Under the pieces are notes generated by a model. It worked only from the letters and a program-made list of their open reading frames with translations. It was not told the origin of the DNA and did no database searches. The translations under genes and the position numbers were made by a program. A DNA stretch of 64,000 bases from Clostridiales bacterium. Its GTDB lineage: Bacteria; Bacillota; Clostridia; Lachnospirales; Lachnospiraceae. The stretch spans positions 62,001 to 126,000 of the forward strand of contig JAHAFI010000003.1 of assembly GCA_018374355.1 (NCBI GenBank). Reading direction: 5' to 3'. The first letter of the stretch is position 1. Every line of letters begins with the position of its first letter. Shown in pieces: positions 50,596 through 60,233 of the stretch.

Positions 50596-51692
50596 GTTTG
50601 GAATTTGCAGTAGGAAACACTTTGGAAGTGGATGGGGAATTTTACCGGGTGACCGGGAAGATTCTGTACCGGAATGTGGATGATAACTGCCGATGGGTGG
50701 AATACCGGATCAGGCATCAGGATAATGGAATGGAAAGATGGCTGAGTTATGACGACACCTACAATGAATATTCGGTTTCATGGGTGGCAGGAAATATTTC
50801 CAGAGAGGGATTTCATGAAGTGGACCGGGGAACGGAGGAAGTTCTTCAGGTTTCGGGAAAGGTGGATGTGAAGGTCGGAGACAAAGCCGTTTTCCGTGAA
50901 TATGAGGACAGCTCAGAGGAGCAGATTATTTCTGTGGAGGTATGGGAGGACGGGGAAGAAATTTCCTGCGGTTATTATCTTGACTGGGATGAGGTGCGGC
51001 TGGTACGGGAGTGGGAGAAACAGGGCGGTCAGGTTCGGGAAAAACAGCGGAGAAAGAATAAAAATAAGAATCCAGCAGCAAGAAAGCTGCTGATCGTGAT
51101 GGGGGTGTTTTTTGCGGTGAACGTGGGATTTGCTGCCATCGGAATGCTTACAAGTGGAAAGCGGATTGAGAAGTACCTGAAAGAAAACAGCAGTGTGTAT
51201 TCCTATGAGACCTCAATTACAGGAAATAACGAAGAAAAAGCAGATGTGTACCGTTCAGCATACGATCTGGATATGACGGTGAGGGATATTATCGACGGAA
51301 TCGAAGGACAAACGGAGGATGTGCAGCAGAATACGGAGGATGGAGACGACAGTGTGGCGATCCTCACATCGGATGAGTATTGTCTGGTGTATGTTTCTGA
51401 AGAAAATGAGGTTCTGGTGCAGGTTTGCAGCCGCAAATATGCGTATACCACGGATAAGGTGCCGTATCACGCCCGAAGCCATACCCACAGATATTTCCGG
51501 CGGTTCTATTTTACCAGAGGATACGATCAGGACAGGAATACGTTTGACAATTACGCGACACCATACACAGGTTTTGACGATACGACGGTTGACAAGGCGC
51601 CGGATCCGTACCAGTCCTATTCGACCAGCGTGAGGCAGTCCAGTATCAACAGCCGTTCCTCCTCGGGAGGCGGTATCAGCAGCGGTAAATAA
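50592..51692 (+). CDS. DUF4178 domain membrane protein
   Basis: A 366-residue protein. The N-terminal 150 residues (VGNTLEVDGEFYRVTGKILY, SYDDTYNEYSVSW, GYYLDWDEVRLV) are a beta-rich DUF4178 domain. A membrane segment (LLIVMGVFFAVNVGFAAIGML) follows near 168-188, then an outer region and a Ser/Gly-rich tail with tyrosines. Proteins with this domain recur between speD and speE-like genes in diverse bacteria. No function is known. Confidence 0.85.
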   Translation: MSLEFAVGNTLEVDGEFYRVTGKILYRNVDDNCRWVEYRIRHQDNGMERWLSYDDTYNEYSVSWVAGNISREGFHEVDRGTEEVLQVSGKVDVKVGDKAVFREYEDSSEEQIISVEVWEDGEEISCGYYLDWDEVRLVREWEKQGGQVREKQRRKNKNKNPAARKLLIVMGVFFAVNVGFAAIGMLTSGKRIEKYLKENSSVYSYETSITGNNEEKADVYRSAYDLDMTVRDIIDGIEGQTEDVQQNTEDGDDSVAILTSDEYCLVYVSEENEVLVQVCSRKYAYTTDKVPYHARSHTHRYFRRFYFTRGYDQDRNTFDNYATPYTGFDDTTVDKAPDPYQSYSTSVRQSSINSRSSSGGGISSGK

Positions 51693-51710
51693 AGGGAAGG
51701 AGAAAAAAGA

Positions 51711-52142
51711 ATGGATTTTTTGATGGAAATTGTAAATGTAGCTGTTTATTCAGTATTGGGGATTTTACTTATGATGCTGGGGAATTTTCTGATCGACCTG
51801 ATCGTACCCTGCCATTTTCCCACGGAGATAAAAAAGGGAAATCAGGCGGTGGGATGGCTTAGCGCCGGATCATTTATCGGAATCGGTGTGATTTTGCGAA
51901 CCGCGATTATGTCACCGGCAGTACAGGAAGCGGAGGAGACACTGCTTTCCGGAGTGATTGACAGCGCCGTATATTTTGCTCTGGGCGTGTTATTTTTCAT
52001 GGTTGGGTATGTGGTGATCAGTCTTTTGAACAAGCGCTATAACCTGAATGAAGAGATCGGTAAAGGAAATCAGGCGGCAGGAATCATGGTATTCGGTATT
52101 TTTGTGGGACTGGCCTTTGTGATCAGCGGAGTAATCAGCTAA
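51711..52142 (+). CDS. DUF350 family membrane protein
   Basis: A 143-residue protein with four membrane segments in two similar halves; each half has a KGNQAVGW/KGNQAAGI motif before a hydrophobic stretch, the hallmark of DUF350. It starts 18 bases after the DUF4178 gene and overlaps the SpeE-like gene by one base (TAATG). Constant partner of DUF4178 and membrane SpeE; function unknown. Confidence 0.88.
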   Translation: MDFLMEIVNVAVYSVLGILLMMLGNFLIDLIVPCHFPTEIKKGNQAVGWLSAGSFIGIGVILRTAIMSPAVQEAEETLLSGVIDSAVYFALGVLFFMVGYVVISLLNKRYNLNEEIGKGNQAAGIMVFGIFVGLAFVISGVIS

Positions 52143-53644
52143 TGAAAAAATATAGATTACTGATGCTTACCACGCTGATCATTTCCGGGTGTTCCATCTG
52201 CTATGAACTGATCATCAGCGCGGTAAGCTCCTATCTGATGGGGGACAGCACGCTGCAGTATTCCATCACCATCGGTCTTTATATGTCGGCCATGGGGCTT
52301 GGCTCCTACCTGTCAAAATATATGAAGGAGCATTTGTTTAACTGGTTTGTACTGATTGAAATCGGAGTGGGGCTGGTAGGGGGAACCAGTGCGCTTGCGC
52401 TGTTTTATGCCAACCTGTATCTGGAAACGTACCAGATCGTCATGTATCTGGAAATTATTGTGATCGGAACCTTTGTGGGAGCAGAGATTCCACTGTTGAC
52501 CCGTATCATAGAGGACGATCATGAAAATCTCAGAATTACCCTGTCATCCATTTTCAGTTTTGACTATATCGGCGGACTTGTGGGTTCGATTGCATTTCCG
52601 CTTCTCCTTCTGCCCCAGCTTGGATATTTTGCGACGGCATTTCTGACCGGGTGCATGAACCTTGCGGCGGCGGTACTGATTATTTTCCGGTATTCCGGGC
52701 GGATCAGAAAGGTTCGGATCTATAAGGCGGCAGTGCTGGTGAGTCTGTTTTTTATGGTGGGAGGGACCCTGTTTTCGGATAATATTTCCAATCGTGTGGA
52801 AAATGGTCTGTACAGGGACAAGGTGATCCTGTCGGAGCAAACCCAGTATCAGCATATCGTGATGACGAAGCATAAGGATGATCTGCGGCTTTATATCGAT
52901 GGAAATGTACAGTTTTCTTCGTTAGATGAATACCGTTATCACGAAGCTCTGGTTCACATTCCCATGGCGAAGGCGGCAAAAGGGGATAAGGTGCTTGTGC
53001 TTGGCGGAGGGGATGGGCTGGCAGTGAGAGAGCTTCTGAAGTACGAGGAAACAAAGATCACGCTGGTGGATCTGGATGAGCAGATGGTTTCCCTGTGCAG
53101 CGAAAATCCCAATATTACGGAACTGAACGAAGGAGCTTTAAAGAGCGACCGGCTGACCTTGGTGTGCCGGGATGCCTATCAGTTTTTGGAGGAGACGGAA
53201 GAAAAATTTGATGTCATCCTCGTGGATCTGCCGGATCCCAATAATGAAGCGCTAAATAAGCTGTATACCAATGTCTTTTACCGTCTGTGCGGCAACGCCC
53301 TGACAAAGGATGGAGTTATGACGGTGCAGTCCACCAGTCCCTATTATGCAGCCGATGCGTTTTGGTGTATCAATGAAACGCTGAAAAGCGAAGGGTTTTA
53401 TGTGAAGCCTTATCACCTGCAGGTGCCTTCCTTTGGGGATTGGGGCTTTAATCTGGCATCGAAGAGGGAAATGAGTGAGAAGATTTCCCTTGAAGCGGAT
53501 ACCAGATATCTGAGTGAAGACAATCTGGAGGCGCTCTTTGTATTTGGTAAAGATGAATTGCCGAAGGGGGAGGTGGAGATCAATTCTCTTTCTAAGCCGG
53601 CGTTGATGGCGTATTATGGGGAGGCGGTGAGGAATTGGGAGTAG
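52142..53644 (+). CDS. speE: Membrane-bound polyamine aminopropyltransferase-like protein (SpeE family)
   Basis: A 500-residue protein. Residues 1 to about 215 hold about seven membrane segments (the SpeE-associated membrane domain). Residues about 230-500 are a spermidine-synthase fold: VLVLGGGDGLAVREL binds the nucleoside cosubstrate, DLDEQM follows, and VDLPDPNNEALNKLYT carries the catalytic-loop aspartate (DLPDP). Soluble SpeE adds aminopropyl groups to putrescine; the membrane form's acceptor is unproven. It is co-transcribed with the SpeD-like gene. Confidence 0.88.
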   Translation: MKKYRLLMLTTLIISGCSICYELIISAVSSYLMGDSTLQYSITIGLYMSAMGLGSYLSKYMKEHLFNWFVLIEIGVGLVGGTSALALFYANLYLETYQIVMYLEIIVIGTFVGAEIPLLTRIIEDDHENLRITLSSIFSFDYIGGLVGSIAFPLLLLPQLGYFATAFLTGCMNLAAAVLIIFRYSGRIRKVRIYKAAVLVSLFFMVGGTLFSDNISNRVENGLYRDKVILSEQTQYQHIVMTKHKDDLRLYIDGNVQFSSLDEYRYHEALVHIPMAKAAKGDKVLVLGGGDGLAVRELLKYEETKITLVDLDEQMVSLCSENPNITELNEGALKSDRLTLVCRDAYQFLEETEEKFDVILVDLPDPNNEALNKLYTNVFYRLCGNALTKDGVMTVQSTSPYYAADAFWCINETLKSEGFYVKPYHLQVPSFGDWGFNLASKREMSEKISLEADTRYLSEDNLEALFVFGKDELPKGEVEINSLSKPALMAYYGEAVRNWE

Positions 53645-53657
53645 ATGTATTTTTGTA

Positions 53658-53686
53658 TTGACAAGTAGCCCCAGTATTAGTATTAT
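53658..53686 (+). promoter_or_regulatory. Promoter of the purine genes
   Basis: TTGACA (53658-53663), 17-base spacer, TATTAT (53681-53686). A palindrome TTAGTATTATTACTAA (53677-53692) covers the -10 box and may be an operator. No guanine riboswitch is visible in the 75-base leader. Confidence 0.7.
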
Positions 53687-53765
53687 TACTAATAAGTAGA
53701 GATGAATTAATCAATACTACTTATAAGTATAACTGATAAATATTTATGAGCAAAGGAGAAAGACA

Positions 53766-54272
53766 ATGGCTAAAGTAGGTATTGTTATGGGAAGTGACTC
53801 TGATATGCCTGTTATGAGCAAGGCAGCAGACATGTTGGAGAAATTAGGTGTGGATTATGAGATGACGATTATTTCAGCACACAGAGAGCCGGATGTGTTC
53901 TTTGAGTATGCAAAGTCCGCAGAAGCGAAAGGATTTAAGGTCATCATCGCAGGCGCCGGTATGGCGGCTCATCTTCCGGGTATGTGCGCGGCTATTTTCC
54001 CAATGCCGGTAATTGGTATTCCGATGCATACAACTTCTCTGGGCGGAAGAGATTCCCTGTACTCCATCGTACAGATGCCTTCAGGTATTCCGGTTGCAAC
54101 CGTAGCGATCAACGGAGGAGCAAATGCAGCGATTCTGGCAGCCAAAATTCTGGCAACATCTGATGAGGAGCTGCTTGGCCGTTTGAAAGCCTATTCCGAA
54201 GAAATGAAAGAAGAAGTGGTTGCAAAAGATGCGAAGCTTCAGGAAGTAGGCCATAAAAATTACGTTAAGTAA
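53766..54272 (+). CDS. purE: 5-(carboxyamino)imidazole ribonucleotide mutase
   Basis: A 168-residue class I PurE that converts N5-CAIR to CAIR. GIVMGSDSDMPVMSKA, IISAHREPD, AGAGMAAHLPGM and the MQMPSGIPVATVAI-like segment (VQMPSGIPVATVAI) are the family motifs. RBS AAAGGAGAAAG. It opens purE-M-N-D, with gaps of 60, an overlap of 7, and 89 bases. purK is not in the window. Confidence 0.96.
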   Translation: MAKVGIVMGSDSDMPVMSKAADMLEKLGVDYEMTIISAHREPDVFFEYAKSAEAKGFKVIIAGAGMAAHLPGMCAAIFPMPVIGIPMHTTSLGGRDSLYSIVQMPSGIPVATVAINGGANAAILAAKILATSDEELLGRLKAYSEEMKEEVVAKDAKLQEVGHKNYVK

Positions 54273-54332
54273 TTTAAGCTGTTTAACATATATATCGAAC
54301 AAATAACAGGTTAAGGACAACGGAGGATAAAA

Positions 54333-55358
54333 ATGGATTACAAGAAAGCTGGAGTAGATATCGAAGCAGGCTACAAATCAGTAGAACTGATGAAAGAGCA
54401 TGTAAAGAAAACCATGAGAGAAGAAGTGCTGGGAGGTCTGGGCGGATTTTCAGGCGCATTTTCTCTGGCTAAGATCAAAGAGATGGAAGAGCCGGTTCTG
54501 CTGTCCGGTACAGACGGATGCGGAACAAAAGTAAAACTGTCCATGATTATGGACAAACACGATACCATCGGTATCGATGCGGTGGCTATGTGCGTAAATG
54601 ACATTGCATGTGCAGGCGGAGAACCGTTGTTCTTTCTGGACTACATCGCATGCGGCAAAAACTATCCGGAAAAGATCGCTTCTATCGTAAAAGGCGTTGC
54701 AGAAGGCTGTCTGCAGTCAGAAGCAGCTCTGATTGGCGGAGAAACAGCGGAGCATCCGGGACTGATGCCGGAAGATGATTACGATCTGGCCGGATTTGCT
54801 GTTGGCGTATGTGACAAAAAAGACATGATCACAGGTGAAAATCTGAAAGACGGAGACATTCTGATCGGTATGGCTTCCACAGGCGTACACAGTAACGGAT
54901 TTTCTCTGGTAAGAAAAGTATTTGAGATGACAAAAGAATCTCTGGATACCTATTACGACGAACTGGGCAAAACTCTGGGCGAAGCGCTTCTTGCACCGAC
55001 CAGAATCTATGTAAAAGCATTAAAGAATATCAAAAAAGCAGGAGTGACCGTAAAAGCCTGCAGCCATATCACAGGCGGCGGTTTCTATGAAAATGTACCG
55101 CGTATGCTCAAAGACGGCGTTCACGCAGTAATCGAAAAGAACAGCTATCCGGTTCCTCCGATTTTCACCCTGATGGCAGAAAAAGGTGATATCGAAGAGA
55201 CGATGATGTACAATACCTTCAACATGGGTATCGGCATGATGGTAGCAGTAGATCCGGCAGATGTGGAAAAAACTATGGAAGCAATCAAAGAAACAGGAGA
55301 TACCCCATACGTGATCGGTAAGATCGAAGCAGGTGAAAAGGGAGTGACCTTATGTTAA
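54333..55358 (+). CDS. purM: Phosphoribosylformylglycinamidine cyclo-ligase
   Basis: A 341-residue AIR synthetase. DYKKAGVDIEAG at the N-terminus, GGFSGAFSL, LLSGTDGCGTKVKLS and ACSHITGGGFYENVPRML are typical. It makes aminoimidazole ribonucleotide from FGAM with ATP. RBS ACGGAGGA. The last 7 bases overlap purN. Confidence 0.97.
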   Translation: MDYKKAGVDIEAGYKSVELMKEHVKKTMREEVLGGLGGFSGAFSLAKIKEMEEPVLLSGTDGCGTKVKLSMIMDKHDTIGIDAVAMCVNDIACAGGEPLFFLDYIACGKNYPEKIASIVKGVAEGCLQSEAALIGGETAEHPGLMPEDDYDLAGFAVGVCDKKDMITGENLKDGDILIGMASTGVHSNGFSLVRKVFEMTKESLDTYYDELGKTLGEALLAPTRIYVKALKNIKKAGVTVKACSHITGGGFYENVPRMLKDGVHAVIEKNSYPVPPIFTLMAEKGDIEETMMYNTFNMGIGMMVAVDPADVEKTMEAIKETGDTPYVIGKIEAGEKGVTLC

Positions 55359-55975
55359 AAATGGCAGTTTTGGTATCCGGAGGCGGAACCAATTTGCAGG
55401 CCATCATGGATAAAATTGATGATGGAAGCATCACCAACGCAGAAATCTCTGTGGTGATCAGCAACAATCCAAATGCTTACGCTCTGGAGCGGGCGAAAAA
55501 TCACGGAATCGAAGCCAGATGCATCTCTCCGAAACAGTATGAAAACCGGGCAGCTTTTAATGAAGCGCTGTTAGCTGCCATCCAGTCCTATGATGTGGAT
55601 CTGGTAGTTCTGGCAGGCTGTCTGGTAGTCATTCCGGAGATCATGGTAAAAGCTTATCCGAATAAAATCATCAATATCCACCCGGCTCTGATTCCATCTT
55701 TCTGCGGTACCGGATATTATGGACTGAAGGTTCATGAAAAGGTACTGGAGAGAGGGGCAAAAGTGACAGGAGCAACCGTGCATTTTGTGGATGAGGGAAC
55801 CGACACAGGTCCGATCATTCTGCAGAAGGCTGTGTATGTACAGGAGGGAGATACCCCGGAGGTACTTCAGCGCCGTGTTATGGAAGAAGCTGAGTGGGAA
55901 ATTATGCCGAAGGCCATCGACATGATTGCCAACGACAGAATCCAGATTGTGGATGGACTTGTAAGAGCCAGATAA
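55352..55975 (+). CDS. purN: Phosphoribosylglycinamide formyltransferase
   Basis: A 207-residue GAR transformylase that uses 10-formyltetrahydrofolate. VLVSGGGTNLQAIMD binds the ribonucleotide; N and H in INIHPALIPSFCG, and D in VDEGTDTGPII, are the catalytic triad. RBS GGGAG lies in the purM 3' end. A 9-bp hairpin (55988-55996 with 56017-56025) without a T-run follows. Confidence 0.96.
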   Translation: MLKMAVLVSGGGTNLQAIMDKIDDGSITNAEISVVISNNPNAYALERAKNHGIEARCISPKQYENRAAFNEALLAAIQSYDVDLVVLAGCLVVIPEIMVKAYPNKIINIHPALIPSFCGTGYYGLKVHEKVLERGAKVTGATVHFVDEGTDTGPIILQKAVYVQEGDTPEVLQRRVMEEAEWEIMPKAIDMIANDRIQIVDGLVRAR

Positions 55976-56064
55976 AGAAAAGAAAACAGCGGACTGTGGC
56001 GAATCAGATTTTGCGGCAGTCCGCTATATTGGATTATACGATTTAAATAGGAGGACGAGATAAG

Positions 56065-57336
56065 ATGAAAGTTTTAATCGTAGGAAGCGGCGGAAGAGAA
56101 CACGCAATCGCATGGAAAGTAGCTCAGAGTCCGAAAGTAGACAAGATTTACTGTGCTCCGGGAAATGCCGGTATTGAAGAATATGCAGAGTGCGTACCGA
56201 TTGGCGCTATGGAATTTGAGAAACTGGTGGCATTTGCGAAGGAGAAAGAAATTGATCTGACAGTCATCGGTATGGACGATCCGCTGGTTGGCGGTGTTGT
56301 TGACGCATTTGAAGCAGAGGGACTCCGTGTATTCGGCCCCCGTAAAAATGCAGCGATCCTTGAAGGCTCCAAAGCATTCTCCAAAGATCTGATGAAAAAA
56401 TACAATATTCCCACAGCCGGTTACGAAAATTTTGATAATGCGCAGGCGGCTCTTGACTATCTGGAAACAGCAAAATTCCCCATCGTTTTGAAAGCAGACG
56501 GGTTGGCGCTGGGAAAAGGCGTTCTGATCTGCAACACGCTGGAAGAAGCGAAAGACGGCGTAAAAGAAATTATGGAAGATAAAAAATTCGGCAGCGCGGG
56601 AAATACCATGGTTGTGGAAGAATTCATGACAGGCCGTGAGGTTTCCGTTCTGAGTTATGTGGATGGAAAGACCATCAAAACGATGACTTCCGCTCAGGAC
56701 CACAAACGTGCAAAAGACGGAGATCAGGGACTGAATACCGGAGGAATGGGAACATTTTCTCCAAGCCCCTTCTATACCGATGAAGTAGATGAATTCTGTA
56801 AGAAATATATCTATCAGGCAACCGTAGACGCCATGGCGGCAGAAGGAAGAGAATTCAAAGGAATTATTTTCTTCGGTCTGATGCTGACTCCGGAAGGCCC
56901 GAAGGTGCTGGAATACAACGCTCGTTTTGGTGATCCGGAAGCGCAGGTAGTTCTGCCGAGAATGAAGACTGATATCGTGGAAGTTTTTGAAGCATGTATC
57001 GACGGAACGCTGGATCAGGTGGATCTGCAGTTCGAGGACAATGCGGCAGTCTGCGTGGTTCTGGCTTCCGACGGATATCCGGTATCCTACCAGAAAGGAT
57101 TCCCGATCAAAGGTCTGGAAAACTTCAAAGAAAAAGAGGGATACTATGTATTCCATGCAGGAACCGCGAAGAAAGACGGAGAAATCGTGACAAATGGAGG
57201 CCGTGTGCTTGGGGTTGTGGCAAAGGGCGATGACCTGAAGAAAGCAAGAGCCAATGCATACGAAGCAATCGAGCTGGTAGAATTCGATAACAAATATTAT
57301 CGTCATGATATCGGTAAAGCAATCGATGAGGCGTAA
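56065..57336 (+). CDS. purD: Phosphoribosylamine-glycine ligase
   Basis: A 423-residue ATP-grasp enzyme that joins phosphoribosylamine and glycine. KVLIVGSGGREHAIAWK is the N-terminal signature. PIVLKADGLALGKGV and DHKRAKDGDQGLNTGGMG are ATP-grasp motifs, and EYNARFGDPEAQ holds metal ligands. RBS AGGAGGACG. A terminator follows 31 bases after the stop. Confidence 0.97.
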   Translation: MKVLIVGSGGREHAIAWKVAQSPKVDKIYCAPGNAGIEEYAECVPIGAMEFEKLVAFAKEKEIDLTVIGMDDPLVGGVVDAFEAEGLRVFGPRKNAAILEGSKAFSKDLMKKYNIPTAGYENFDNAQAALDYLETAKFPIVLKADGLALGKGVLICNTLEEAKDGVKEIMEDKKFGSAGNTMVVEEFMTGREVSVLSYVDGKTIKTMTSAQDHKRAKDGDQGLNTGGMGTFSPSPFYTDEVDEFCKKYIYQATVDAMAAEGREFKGIIFFGLMLTPEGPKVLEYNARFGDPEAQVVLPRMKTDIVEVFEACIDGTLDQVDLQFEDNAAVCVVLASDGYPVSYQKGFPIKGLENFKEKEGYYVFHAGTAKKDGEIVTNGGRVLGVVAKGDDLKKARANAYEAIELVEFDNKYYRHDIGKAIDEA

Positions 57337-57367
57337 GAAACATCGGCTGTGATAGAAAGTAAAAATG

Positions 57368-57410
57368 CACCGTATACAGGATGGAAAAGTCAGGTATACG
57401 GTGTGTTTTT
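57368..57410 (+). terminator. Terminator after purD
   Basis: A 10-bp stem CACCGTATAC/GTATACGGTG (57368-57377 with 57394-57403), then TGTTTTT. Confidence 0.8.
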
Positions 57411-57466
57411 GTGCAGGAAAACATCCGATTTTAACGGCAGTGTCCGGTAAACATTATTTCTTAGCG

Positions 57467-57495
57467 TTGCCATTGGGAAAATCAGGTGCTATAAT
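57467..57495 (+). promoter_or_regulatory. Promoter of argS
   Basis: TTGCCA (57467-57472), 17-base spacer, TATAAT (57490-57495), 36 bases before the argS start. No T-box leader is possible in so short a leader. Confidence 0.8.
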
Positions 57496-57531
57496 GTGTA
57501 ATGAAATGAAAAAACAGGGCTGGAGGAAAAT

Positions 57532-59298
57532 ATGAATACAATTATCGATTTAATTTCTGAAGAGGTAAAATCTGCATTTGAGCGTGCAGGCTATGATGCA
57601 TCCTATGGAAGGGTGACATTGTCCAACAGACCGGATCTGTGTGAATATCAGTGTAATGGAGCCATGGCAGCAGCAAAAGCCTACCGAAAAGCTCCGATTA
57701 TGATAGCAAATGATGTGGCTGCCCTGCTTACTGAGAGCAAGGCGATGGAGATGGTAGAGGCAGTCAATCCGGGATTTATTAATCTGAAGGTGTCAGGAGA
57801 ATATCTGACACAGTATTTGACGGATATGTACCGCTCCGGAAATCTGGGAGTGGAAAAAACAGCAGAACCGAAAAAGATGATTCTGGATTACGGCGGACCA
57901 AACGTTGCAAAACCGCTGCATGTAGGCCATCTGCGTTCTGCCATTATCGGTGAAAGCATCAAACGGATGGGAAGATTTCTGGGACATGAGATCATTGGAG
58001 ACGTACATCTGGGAGACTGGGGTCTGCAGATGGGACTGATCATCACAGAACTGAGAAAGAGAAAACCGGAGCTGGTGTATTTTGAAGAAGGATTCTCTGG
58101 TGAATATCCGAAAGAACCGCCGTTTACTATTGGTGAACTGGAGGAAATCTATCCTTGTGCAAATGCAAAATCCAAAGAGGACGAGGCGTACAAGGCAGAG
58201 GCACTGGAAGCTACCCACCAGTTACAGATGGGAAATCCCGGATATCGGGCGCTGTGGAGACACATTCTCAATGTTTCCGTAAGCGATCTGAAGAAAAACT
58301 ACGCCAACCTGAGTGTTGATTTCGATCTGTGGAACGGTGAGTCCGATGTGCAGGATTACATTGCGCCTATGGTGCAGGATCTGCGTGAGAGAGGACTGGC
58401 CTATGAGGATCAGGGTGCTGTTGTAGTAGACGTAAAGAAAGAGACCGACACGAAAGAAGTTCCTCCGTGCATGATTTTAAAATCTGACGGGGCAGCTCTT
58501 TATACCACAACGGATCTGGCTACCATCGTGGAACGTATGGAAAAATATCAGCCGGATGAGATTCTGTATGTGGTGGATAAACGTCAGGAGATGCATTTTG
58601 AACAGGTATTCCGCTGCGCCCGGAAAGCAGGCATGGTAAAAGAAGATACCAAACTTTCCTTCTTGGGATTCGGCACGATGAACGGAAAAGACGGAAAGCC
58701 ATTCAAGACCAGAGACGGCGGCGTAATGCGTCTGGAAAATCTGATCCGGGATATCAATGAGGAGATGTACAAAAAAATCGTTGACAACCGGAGCATCCGG
58801 GAGGAGGATGCCCGTGAGACTTCCAGAATCGTGGGAATGTCAGCAATCAAATACGGTGATCTGTCCAATCAGGCCTCCAAAGATTATATCTTTGATATCG
58901 AAAGATTTACATCCTTCGAAGGAAATACCGGACCGTATATCCTGTATACAACAGTGCGTATCAAATCCATTCTGAGCCGTTATACAGAAGGCGGAGGAGT
59001 GATCGAAGATACCGCCATGATCACACCGGCAAGTGAAAGTGAAAAGGCGCTGATGCTGGAAGCTGCAAAGTTTAACGGGGTGGTTGTAAATGCCTTTGAG
59101 GAGAAGGCTCCTCATAAAATATGTTCCTATATTTATGAGCTGGCTAATGCCTTCAACCGTTTCTACCATGAGATCAAGATTCTGGCAGAGGAAAATGAGG
59201 AGCAGAAAAAATCCTATATTGCCCTGCTGGTATTGGTAAAGGATATTCTGGAGGCATGTATCGGTATGCTGGGATTTGAAGCGCCGGAGAGAATGTAA
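57532..59298 (+). CDS. argS: Arginyl-tRNA synthetase
   Basis: A 588-residue class I synthetase. GPNVAKPLHVGHLRSAIIGE carries the HVGH version of the HIGH motif. The KMSKS loop is replaced by GFGTMNGKDGKPFKTRDGG, normal for ArgRS. The C-terminal DALR anticodon domain ends near VLVKDILEACIGMLGFEAPERM. RBS CTGGAGGA. An amidase gene follows after 21 bases. Confidence 0.97.
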   Translation: MNTIIDLISEEVKSAFERAGYDASYGRVTLSNRPDLCEYQCNGAMAAAKAYRKAPIMIANDVAALLTESKAMEMVEAVNPGFINLKVSGEYLTQYLTDMYRSGNLGVEKTAEPKKMILDYGGPNVAKPLHVGHLRSAIIGESIKRMGRFLGHEIIGDVHLGDWGLQMGLIITELRKRKPELVYFEEGFSGEYPKEPPFTIGELEEIYPCANAKSKEDEAYKAEALEATHQLQMGNPGYRALWRHILNVSVSDLKKNYANLSVDFDLWNGESDVQDYIAPMVQDLRERGLAYEDQGAVVVDVKKETDTKEVPPCMILKSDGAALYTTTDLATIVERMEKYQPDEILYVVDKRQEMHFEQVFRCARKAGMVKEDTKLSFLGFGTMNGKDGKPFKTRDGGVMRLENLIRDINEEMYKKIVDNRSIREEDARETSRIVGMSAIKYGDLSNQASKDYIFDIERFTSFEGNTGPYILYTTVRIKSILSRYTEGGGVIEDTAMITPASESEKALMLEAAKFNGVVVNAFEEKAPHKICSYIYELANAFNRFYHEIKILAEENEEQKKSYIALLVLVKDILEACIGMLGFEAPERM

Positions 59299-59319
59299 CG
59301 GTAGGTTTGGAGGGATAAT

Positions 59320-60213
59320 ATGAGCAAACCTTCGAAAAATAAAGCAAAATTTCTGATTCCGCTGATTGTCTTTCTGGTACTTTTGCTGGGCGCAGGGACT
59401 GCAGTGGGCATTTGGAAAAAACAGAAAGACCGGGAAGCGGCAGAGCAGCAGGCAAAGCTGGAAGCAGAAACCACACCGGAGCCTACAAAGGCTCCTACGA
59501 AAGAACCCACCCCCACGGTAACCGAGGCTCCCGAGGAAGAACCGGAACTTCTGATTCCGGAGGAGGTGGAGTCTTTGGGAAACGGGAAATTGATCGCCAT
59601 TGATCCGGGACATCAGGGAAAGGGAAACAGTGAACACGAGCCTATCGGCCCGGGAGCTTCCCAGACGAAACCGAAAGTGGCTTCCGGTACCTCCGGGCGG
59701 ACAACAGGGGTTCCCGAGTATCAGTTGAATCTTGACGTTTCGTTGAAACTGAGGGATGAATTGGAGAACAGAGGATATGAAGTGTTCATGATCCGGGAAA
59801 CCAATGAGGTGGATATCAGCAATGCAGAGCGGGCCCAGATGGCAGCAGATGCACAGGCGGATATTCTGGTCCGCATCCATGCCAACGGTTCGGAGAATTC
59901 TTCCGTATCCGGCGCGCTGACCATGGCTCCATCGGTCAATAATGCTTTTGTGGGAAGTGATCTGGTCGGGCAGTGTCAGGTGCTGTCCAAAGTGGTCATA
60001 GAAGAATTCTGTGCAGCCACAGGAGCAAACAATCAGGGAGTTTATGAGACGGATACGATGAGCGGACTGAATTGGTGTACGATTCCGGCTACCATCGTGG
60101 AGATGGGATATATGACCAATCCGGAAGAAGACACAAAAATGCAGACGGAAGAGTATCAGGAACAGATGGTACAGGGAATTGCAAATGGTATTGATAAATA
60201 TTTTGCAGAGTAA
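59320..60213 (+). CDS. N-acetylmuramoyl-L-alanine amidase (Amidase_3), membrane-anchored
   Basis: A 297-residue cell-wall hydrolase. A membrane segment at about residues 11-31 (FLIPLIVFLVLLLGAGTAVG) anchors it. A Pro/Thr/Glu-rich spacer (residues about 50-80) crosses the wall, and an Amidase_3 domain follows. Zinc ligands are H in DPGHQG, E in VPEYQLN and H in VRIHANGS; the catalytic glutamate is in IVEMGYMTN. It cuts the bond between muramic acid and the peptide stem, for cell separation or turnover. RBS TTGGAGGG. Confidence 0.93.
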   Translation: MSKPSKNKAKFLIPLIVFLVLLLGAGTAVGIWKKQKDREAAEQQAKLEAETTPEPTKAPTKEPTPTVTEAPEEEPELLIPEEVESLGNGKLIAIDPGHQGKGNSEHEPIGPGASQTKPKVASGTSGRTTGVPEYQLNLDVSLKLRDELENRGYEVFMIRETNEVDISNAERAQMAADAQADILVRIHANGSENSSVSGALTMAPSVNNAFVGSDLVGQCQVLSKVVIEEFCAATGANNQGVYETDTMSGLNWCTIPATIVEMGYMTNPEEDTKMQTEEYQEQMVQGIANGIDKYFAE

Positions 60214-60233
60214 CAGAAAGAGAGCAGTAATTT

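Noticed and set aside
53693..53765. Purine riboswitch before purE
   Set aside because: No three-way junction core is visible in the AT-rich 75-base leader.
56074..57306. 410-codon minus-strand frame opposite purD
   Set aside because: Shadow of a confidently identified ATP-grasp gene; product is Cys/Phe/His-rich without motifs.
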